Source of the DNA: a virus
DNA length: 21,577 bases
Reading direction: 5' to 3' (one strand)
Virus record (IMG/VR): IMGVR_UViG_3300021085_000262
Span: 1-21,577 of that record
Of this stretch, positions 13,925 through 18,797 are shown piece after piece (the first letter of the stretch is position 1; each line of letters starts with the position of its first letter). The notes under the pieces are model-generated. The model was not told the origin of the DNA, made no database searches, and was given only the letters and a program-made list of their open reading frames with translations. The position numbers and the translations under genes were made by a program.

Positions 13925-14359
13925 ATGAACGAGCACAGCTTCATCCGAAGCATACATAGGTTCCTTTCTCCTGACGTATACGCGTGGAAAATACACGATA
14001 AGTTTGCAGGGGGCGTACCTGACGCTTGTTACATTGGACCTGCAGGGCTGTTATTTGTGGAATACAAATACGTCAAGTCCCTACCTAAACGAGATGACAC
14101 TCTAATACGTCACTCGCTATCTGAATTACAACTTCAATGGTTAAACCGTGTCAGTGGCCCAGCTACTGCTGCTCTAATTATTGGTGTAGAAAATACGGCG
14201 CTAATAATACCTAGTGACTTTTCAGCTAATATTAGTAAGATGAACTATATAGAAGAAAGTATATCGCGACGAGAAGTCGCAGATTGGATATATTCAATAA
14301 CGCACTCAGGACGAGCAGATGAAAAAGGAACTCCCTCTGGCGGTAAAAAACCTACGTAA
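13925..14359 (+). CDS. VRR-NUC-like PD-(D/E)XK nuclease, 144 aa
   Basis: Seen: E3 near the N-terminus, G-G-V-P-D33, and F-V-E46-Y-K48, then LSELQLQWL with Q71. This is the compact VRR-NUC/Holliday-resolvase-like arrangement (E, PD, ExK, Q). Such phage enzymes cut branched or flap DNA. No good SD is seen. The 78-base gap before it (13847-13924) has GC-rich inverted segments but no convincing terminator or promoter. It overlaps the repressor start by 41 bases, so they may be co-transcribed. Confidence 0.72.
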   Translation: MNEHSFIRSIHRFLSPDVYAWKIHDKFAGGVPDACYIGPAGLLFVEYKYVKSLPKRDDTLIRHSLSELQLQWLNRVSGPATAALIIGVENTALIIPSDFSANISKMNYIEESISRREVADWIYSITHSGRADEKGTPSGGKKPT

Positions 14360-14918
14360 AATTTGGGAAATAAAAAAAGTAGAAATGCAGTTTACTCAAG
14401 TTAAAGCGGCCAAAGAACTAGGATGGTCGCAAGGCGCAATCTCGCATTACTTAAACAACATTACTGATCTACGAGCACCAGCCGTGATTAAGTTTGCTAA
14501 TTTTCTCGGGGTAGACCCCTTAGAAATTGATCCAGACATCACTGAATGGCTACCACATGTTCGAACACGAATAGTAAAGTACGACGTACAAGATTTAACA
14601 AAAGTCGTCGACATCAAAATTTACGACACAGATCCAGCTTCTGCTTTCTGGGTAAAAACCCATCCCACTGCATTTGCGTACTTAGACGATTATGTTAACG
14701 AATCGACAGACTTCGAACATTATGTTGACGCTGAGTGGTTTACAAAAGTTTGCCCAGTTAAAGACTTTCCAAAAGCAAAAGCTTTTCTTATTCAGCTTAA
14801 AGGAGAAAAAAGCGCGCGAGTTTATCGAGGGAATAACTTGCCGCCTGCAAACAAGATGTCAAAAAAATATGCAGTGTTAGAGACAGAGATAAGCAATAGT
14901 ATTACTAATATTACTTGA
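14319..14918 (+). CDS. XRE/CI-like HTH repressor
   Basis: A 199-aa protein. The HTH (about residues 24-63) reads MQFTQVKAAKELGWSQGAIS with HYLNNITDL and LGVDPLEIDP, a typical XRE (lambda CI/Cro type) DNA-binding domain. The C-terminal 120 residues are compact, but I do not see the Ala-Gly cleavage site or the Ser/Lys pair of S24 (LexA/CI) repressors. Induction may therefore not use RecA-driven self-cleavage (inference). It lies co-directionally after the nuclease, with no divergent cro-like gene. Likely ligand: the ATATTAG-N5-CTAATAT operators. A weak operator-like match at 14893-14911 lies at its 3' end. The region is more A+T-rich than the replication genes. Confidence 0.8.
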   Translation: MKKELPLAVKNLRKIWEIKKVEMQFTQVKAAKELGWSQGAISHYLNNITDLRAPAVIKFANFLGVDPLEIDPDITEWLPHVRTRIVKYDVQDLTKVVDIKIYDTDPASAFWVKTHPTAFAYLDDYVNESTDFEHYVDAEWFTKVCPVKDFPKAKAFLIQLKGEKSARVYRGNNLPPANKMSKKYAVLETEISNSITNIT

Positions 14919-14943
14919 AGTATTATTTTAACTTTAATAGACT
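14915..14943 (+). promoter_or_regulatory. candidate promoter before the excisionase-like gene
   Basis: TTGAAG (14915-14920), a 17-base spacer, TAGACT (14938-14943): four of six matches in each box. It is in the 94-base gap between repressor and excisionase-like gene. Confidence 0.35.
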
Positions 14944-14957
14944 CTATTCTGTTAAGC

Positions 14958-14979
14958 AATGTAACGTTTTCCTTACATT
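14958..14979. repeat. inverted repeat AATGTAA-N8-TTACATT
   Basis: Perfect seven-base arms with an eight-base spacer, just downstream of the candidate promoter at 14915 and 34 bases before the excisionase-like gene. It has no T-run, so it looks like a protein-binding site rather than a terminator. A smaller repeat, AATAG-N3-CTATT, lies just upstream (14936-14948). Confidence 0.45.
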
Positions 14980-15012
14980 CAACACCCCCCCAGACATAGG
15001 AAGTCAAAAAAG

Positions 15013-15234
15013 ATGTTAGAGGTTCTAATCAACCAGTACGGCCCGTTTATGGATTTAGCCGATCTTGCTGACTTACTTAAAATCAAAAGAGAGTCCCTGT
15101 ATCAACAAATCTACAGAGATGGTTTAAACATTCCACACGTAAAGCACGGGAAAAAATATCTTTTCCCTACACCTGAAGTTGCCAACTACTTTACATCCCA
15201 GCTAGATCTTCAGCGCGAAGGTTCACGTACCTAG
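15013..15234 (+). CDS. excisionase-like HTH protein
   Basis: The 73-aa protein has DLADLADLLKIKRESLYQQI and then HVKHGKKYLFPTPEVANYF, the winged-helix HTH_17/MerR-like pattern of excisionases and AlpA-type regulators. AGGAAG lies upstream of the ATG. It converges on the integrase gene and overlaps its 3' end by 44 bases. By family and place, it may bind the attachment region and steer integrase toward excision; it could also act as a transcription factor. Confidence 0.65.
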   Translation: MLEVLINQYGPFMDLADLADLLKIKRESLYQQIYRDGLNIPHVKHGKKYLFPTPEVANYFTSQLDLQREGSRT

Positions 15235-16189
15235 AAAGCTGATCCAAGGTGCGGTGTCCAGACACGACCCGCACTTGTTCAACCCTCATCCCTCGCTCAA
15301 ACATACGACTAATTGCTTCATGACGTAAGTCGTGGAACCTCAAGTCGTCTATTCCTAGTTTCGCCGTCATCCTGGCAAACTTGTCTGAAATTGATGCTGC
15401 TCGCTTTACGCTAATAAGGTTTGGCCCTTGCCCAAGTACGTTTGACGAGCGTAGCAACGCCTCTCTCACGCCTTGAAGTAGAGGTATATCGCACTTAGAT
15501 TTACCCCCTTCAGCGCCTTTATCTTTCCGCATTAAGTGGATGACGCCCTTGTTTTCATCTATGTCCGACCACTTCAACGCATGAATCTCACCTTGACGCA
15601 TGCCAGATTCCACTGCTAGATCTATCGCAGCACTAATCCAGTGTCCTTCTGCAGCTTTCATCAAAGTTTCGTACTCGCCTGGTTCCAATCGCCTGTCTCT
15701 TCTGACGCTACCCATAATCAACTTCTTTTTCTTAAGCTCATCGATCGCCATATCTACTACAGGCTGCTCAGTTTTTATCCTGCTGTTTGTGACGGCTTGC
15801 TTCAGATAATACATTTGAGTCTGTAGTGTGCTTGCAGCAATGGTCTCTAGCCGAAATGCAGCAAAATCCAACACGTCATCAAAAGTCAGATCGTGTATCG
15901 AGACACCGTGAAAGTATTCTTTGATTTGATTTAGCTGCCCCAGCTTGGGTCCAGCAACTTCTAGCCCAAACCTTTCATACGAGTAGACCAGGTCATCAAC
16001 TATGTGCTCGATGAGCACGGACCGCGATTCACGAGCATCGATCCACGAACCGTTGTCCATGCTCATTTCTACGCGTCGTGACCACGCTGTAGCCGCTGCT
16101 TTCGTGTGGAATGTTTTAGTTTGGGGAGGGAAACCTTTCTTGCGGATCTGAGTGTGCCAGAGTCCACCGCGCTTTCTTATTGTTGCCAT
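15191..16189 (-). CDS. int: tyrosine recombinase/integrase
   Basis: A 332-aa phage integrase. The N-terminus has an arm-binding-like segment (RKRGGLWHTQIRKKGFPPQT). The core-binding domain spans about residues 55-160. The catalytic domain has R198 (SGMRQGE), H286-D-L-R289 (FHDLRH), H312 (VSGHR) and Y321 (LSRYVNL): the full R-H-R-H-Y set. It catalyses site-specific recombination between attP and attB. The SD is weak. Upstream, 16190-16500 holds repeats fitting attP arm sites. The integrase is transcribed in the same direction as the tail genes and convergent to repressor/excisionase. An internal heptamer array lies at 16022. Confidence 0.93.
   Translation of the reverse strand: MATIRKRGGLWHTQIRKKGFPPQTKTFHTKAAATAWSRRVEMSMDNGSWIDARESRSVLIEHIVDDLVYSYERFGLEVAGPKLGQLNQIKEYFHGVSIHDLTFDDVLDFAAFRLETIAASTLQTQMYYLKQAVTNSRIKTEQPVVDMAIDELKKKKLIMGSVRRDRRLEPGEYETLMKAAEGHWISAAIDLAVESGMRQGEIHALKWSDIDENKGVIHLMRKDKGAEGGKSKCDIPLLQGVREALLRSSNVLGQGPNLISVKRAASISDKFARMTAKLGIDDLRFHDLRHEAISRMFERGMRVEQVRVVSGHRTLDQLSRYVNLRAEDLAGM
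16022..16049. repeat. heptamer repeat array G
   Basis: Four units on the + strand, CCGCGAT, TCACGAG, CATCGAT, CCACGAA, inside the integrase coding region (about residues 47-56). Two of the units are degenerate. Confidence 0.45.
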
Positions 16190-16317
16190 TGTGCCGTCCG
16201 TGTGCCTGAGACTCTCATCTTACTGAAAAATCTAGGCACATCAAGGACTTACATGTATGGCGGAGAGAGAGGGATTCTGTGCGCCGGATTGCAAATTCCC
16301 GTTCTATTTCAATAGGT

Positions 16318-16384
16318 TAAGTGCTACTTACTACTACTTATCCTACAGATGCTAGAATCCCTAAGTGCTTGTTTCTACTACTTA
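16318..16384. repeat. pair of 23-bp direct repeats, 44 bp apart
   Basis: TAAGTGCT-N5-CTACTACTTA at 16318-16340 and again at 16362-16384. All 18 fixed bases match; the five middle bases differ. The offset of 44 bases is about four helical turns, which fits protein dimers binding the same DNA face. Confidence 0.7.
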
Positions 16385-16405
16385 ATTTAATTTACTTATA
16401 TCTTG

Positions 16406-16424
16406 AGTGTGCCGGTGGCACACT
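16406..16424. repeat. palindrome AGTGTGCC-GGT-GGCACACT
   Basis: Perfect eight-base arms. It contains two GTGTGCC elements head to head and touches the stop codon of the microprotein. No T-run on either side, so a protein-binding site is more likely than an intrinsic terminator. Confidence 0.55.
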
Positions 16425-16488
16425 ACAGTAAGTCCTGTTTGGCTATCGCCCCTAGTGCTAAAAGAACGAACGCTATTACGTACAACAT
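16423..16488 (-). CDS. 21-aa membrane microprotein
   Basis: ATG at 16488 (minus strand), preceded by AGGGGG six bases upstream. The peptide starts MLYVIAFVLLALGAIA and ends with a short polar tail KQDLL, i.e. one TM helix. A perfect TATAAT lies 29 bases upstream of the ATG. It resembles small phage or toxin-like membrane peptides in size only. It may instead be a leader peptide for the integrase transcript. Confidence 0.4.
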   Translation of the reverse strand: MLYVIAFVLLALGAIAKQDLL

Positions 16489-16516
16489 GGTGTGCCCCCT
16501 ATATGAAAGAGGCGCA

Positions 16517-16560
16517 ATTATACGGGGGGTCAGGTCATGAATCTAATGCATTAAATTCAT
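16517..16560 (-). promoter_or_regulatory. promoter -10 with upstream 24-bp palindrome
   Basis: On the minus strand, TATAAT (16522-16517). At the -35 position is a near-perfect 24-bp palindrome (16537-16560): arms ATGAAT...ATTCAT around a central TAATGCATTA, one mismatched pair. The -35 hexamer itself is poor, which suggests the palindrome binds an activator or repressor. Transcription would run toward the microprotein and integrase. Confidence 0.5.
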
Positions 16561-16565
16561 AGAGG

Positions 16566-16799
16566 TTATGCAAATCGGTACGCGCCGCGGTTCTTCTTTC
16601 GGCTTACCACAGCAACATTTTTGCTGCTGTTATTCTTAGGATTTCCATCCTTATGGTGTACGTCTTTTTTGTCACCTTTCTTTACCTTCCCCTGTGCCAG
16701 AGCAGTACGACGTGCCTTGTTACGGGCAGCACGACGCTTCTTCTGAGCATCAGTCTGGTGATACTTATACTCTTCTTTATAGTCGCGTTTAGTAGCCAT
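16566..16799 (-). CDS. HNH-like protein, 77 aa
   Basis: The highly basic N-terminal half (KKRRAARNKARRTAL) is followed by a compact HNH-like motif D46-V-H48-H49-K-D-G-N53-P, then NNSSKNVAVVSRKKN. Small HNH proteins of this shape are found in tailed phages near structural or packaging genes, and some assist terminase cutting. At 77 aa it is a minimal domain, so activity is inferred. The SD is modest. Its start overlaps the end of the upstream 32-aa gene by 11 bases. Confidence 0.7.
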   Translation of the reverse strand: MATKRDYKEEYKYHQTDAQKKRRAARNKARRTALAQGKVKKGDKKDVHHKDGNPKNNSSKNVAVVSRKKNRGAYRFA

Positions 16800-16887
16800 A
16801 GGTCTTCTTACCCTTTTTAGCTTTCTTCTTTTTCTTTGGCTTATCCTGTTGATTCAGGACACATTGCTTACCTTTACCTACGTGCAT
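16789..16887 (-). CDS. Lys-rich 32-aa peptide
   Basis: A strong SD (AAAAAGGAG) precedes the ATG at 16887. The peptide starts MHVGKGKQCVLNQQ; then DKPKKKKKAKKGKK makes it extremely basic, with one Cys. It probably binds nucleic acid or acidic protein by charge. Similar tiny Lys-rich peptides occur in marine phages without assigned function. It lies between the tail chaperone and the HNH gene, coupled to the latter. Confidence 0.6.
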   Translation of the reverse strand: MHVGKGKQCVLNQQDKPKKKKKAKKGKKTYGY

Positions 16888-16900
16888 AAGTTTCTCCTTT

Positions 16901-17344
16901 TTAGCCTGGCGGTGTTGGCCAGGACACATCATCTAGTGACTCTATATCTTGGTTGTTTGCAGGCACATCGCGCAGTGCCTGCCTGTAAGTTACCCAATCG
17001 GCTTTATCAGAATCGGACAGCGGGCTGTCGTTAAACTGTGTCCAGTCGGATTTAGCTAACTTGTAATCACGTAACGAACGCATCTCGGCTTCTAAAGCTG
17101 CAGTATCGAGAGCCCATGCGTAATCTACCCAGTTGTAATACGGCGAGGGTCTTTCAGGTTTGTTTTTTACCCAACCGTCTCGCCAGTACCATTCATTTAG
17201 GACTGTAGTATCAGACACTTCATATTCGAAACTATGCGCTGTTTCAGTACCTACGGTTTCACCCTCGCTGAACATGTTGTCGTCCGCAGGGTGAACAATA
17301 GATAGGACTTCTCCGTTAGGTGCTACGAATGCAAATTTATTCAT
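16901..17344 (-). CDS. tail assembly chaperone / tail fibre assembly-like protein
   Basis: The ATG at 17344 overlaps the preceding stop (ATGA), giving 147 aa. The C-terminal third has LRDYKLAKSDWTQFNDSPLS, then WVTYRQALRDVP and a WPTPP end. This is the signature of the phage tail assembly chaperone/fibre assembly group (Phage_tail_APC/Caudo_TAP-like): a helix that shields and folds tail fibre proteins. The N-terminal part is beta-like. It directly follows the tail tip/fibre genes, which fits the role. Confidence 0.78.
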   Translation of the reverse strand: MNKFAFVAPNGEVLSIVHPADDNMFSEGETVGTETAHSFEYEVSDTTVLNEWYWRDGWVKNKPERPSPYYNWVDYAWALDTAALEAEMRSLRDYKLAKSDWTQFNDSPLSDSDKADWVTYRQALRDVPANNQDIESLDDVSWPTPPG

Positions 17345-18099
17345 ACAACATATCCCACCATCTCTGTTCTGTGGCCCTCCCAAACTTTTGTAAACGTCCC
17401 ATTGGTATACCCCGCTTGGCCACCGACGCTTGTAGTAACGGTTTGTATCCGCGCGTTTTGGTAATCCCATCGTAGTAATCGAGAGGTGCTTGTATACTCG
17501 CGATCCGCTGCTGGTCCAAACACCTCATACCTCAATGCTCCATAACCCATAGCTAAGCCGTAAATGTCCTCAAGGTCTGTGCTATCTACACCGTTGTACC
17601 AAGTTGCTGCCCCAGTACTACTTGCTGTGACATTGTGATGTCTTGCCGCTTGAACGCGGAAAGTCGGTTTCTCAGTTGTAAAACTCAGTGTGCCATCCGA
17701 TTGATAAACATTTAACCCATAGTTAGGGGGAGTTTGGCCGCTGATAAGGCCATCATTAAACTCGCTGCAGCGTTGGATAATGGCGTAGTCTGCGGCTTGC
17801 GTGGCTAACACAACGGACCCGTAAGCAAAGTTCATAAAACACCGTCGAGTCCGAACACCACTGTTGTTCGTAGTGTCGCTGTACCTAGCATACAATCTGT
17901 AATCTACGTTGGTGTTTGGGTTATGCGGCTTAGCCACAATTAAAATATCGTCTGGATAACTACTAGGGATCGTCACTGAGTTAATAGAACTCGCACCACT
18001 CGCAGCCACAGTCCCAGTGGCTAACACTTGGAAGCTCTGTGTTGTATCGTCGATTTGTGTAAACCCCGACTCGTTTTCTACCCGAATGCCATAAGTCAT
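17341..18099 (-). CDS. tail-associated protein (DUF6453-like), 252 aa
   Basis: Starts MTYGIRVENESGFTQIDD, the opening of a family (DUF6453-like) encoded after J-type genes in siphoviruses. The rest is beta-rich with many Thr/Ser/Tyr. No enzyme motif is seen. Start and stop are coupled to its neighbours (TAATG, ATGA). It probably decorates the tail tip or assists receptor binding. The family name is from the N-terminal pattern and is not certain. Confidence 0.6.
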   Translation of the reverse strand: MTYGIRVENESGFTQIDDTTQSFQVLATGTVAASGASSINSVTIPSSYPDDILIVAKPHNPNTNVDYRLYARYSDTTNNSGVRTRRCFMNFAYGSVVLATQAADYAIIQRCSEFNDGLISGQTPPNYGLNVYQSDGTLSFTTEKPTFRVQAARHHNVTASSTGAATWYNGVDSTDLEDIYGLAMGYGALRYEVFGPAADREYTSTSRLLRWDYQNARIQTVTTSVGGQAGYTNGTFTKVWEGHRTEMVGYVV

Positions 18100-18797
18100 T
18101 ATTGATTCAACTTAAATATGTTGACGCGCCACTGAATTGTGCCGTCAGTACTACTTACAATGAACTGATTGGATGATGAAATAACTTTTAAATCGTAATC
18201 GATGGGAGTCACATCAATACCCCAATCACCATTGGTAATGTCATAACCGCCACCGACAGAAACAGTAGTAGTGCTGCCAGAAGTGATACTCCCCGAATAC
18301 GAAGCGTAGTGCATAACCTGCTTATCTTTTGTGTCTAATCTCGGCAGAGATGAGTTGCTCGGATGCCAGACCTGGAGCCCCATATCTGTGGAGCTACCAG
18401 ACCCACCAGACCCACTTCCAGAAGACCCAGTAAACGAGCCACTAATTGTAAACTCAGCCTGCTGGTGGTTGGTGGAAGGGCCACCATACTGATGCCCGCC
18501 AGGGAGGTAGTACACGAGCACCCCGTTGCACGAATAATTTGAGCCTGATGTTGTCGGCGTGATTGTAAACGTGGCGCGGTTCTTAACACTTGTTGGTGAA
18601 ATTGTGCAGTTAACCAGGGTAAATACGATATTGTTGTCTTCGTTATCCAGATAGCCTTGTTGCGTACTACCGTTAGTTTGCTGGTCAAAGTCAGCTGTTA
18701 TGGTATCACCAACCGTCAAATTTTTAGTTGAAGTAGCCGTGCCACCATAGGGTAGGGCCGATGAACTAATAGTCAAATTCTCTGCATATACAGTCAT
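18099..18797 (-). CDS. tail-associated protein with Gly/Ser linker, 232 aa
   Basis: The N-terminal ~125 residues are beta-rich and Ser/Thr-rich. Then a flexible linker (SGSGSGGSGSS, about residues 130-145) leads to MGLQVWHPSNSSLPRLDTKD and a beta-rich end. That second segment starts like the DUF6453-type pattern of the following gene, so the protein looks like two modules joined by a linker. It overlaps the J-like gene by one base (TAATG). Receptor-contact or fibre accessory role is inferred from position. Confidence 0.6.
   Translation of the reverse strand: MTVYAENLTISSSALPYGGTATSTKNLTVGDTITADFDQQTNGSTQQGYLDNEDNNIVFTLVNCTISPTSVKNRATFTITPTTSGSNYSCNGVLVYYLPGGHQYGGPSTNHQQAEFTISGSFTGSSGSGSGGSGSSTDMGLQVWHPSNSSLPRLDTKDKQVMHYASYSGSITSGSTTTVSVGGGYDITNGDWGIDVTPIDYDLKVISSSNQFIVSSTDGTIQWRVNIFKLNQ

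Larger units (their letters stand above)
16190..16500. other. putative attP/integrase-control region
   Basis: A noncoding block upstream of the integrase apart from a 21-codon ORF. It contains direct repeats TAAGTGCT-N5-CTACTACTTA (16318 and 16362), a cluster of GTGTGCC elements (16200, 16407, inverted 16417, 16490, plus 16152 inside int) and a 19-bp palindrome (16406-16424). These resemble arm-type and core sites near other phage integrases. The core crossover sequence cannot be fixed from this window. Confidence 0.5.

Noticed and set aside
16406-16424. Intrinsic terminator after the microprotein
   Set aside because: The hairpin has no U-tract on either side; it fits a protein-binding site better.
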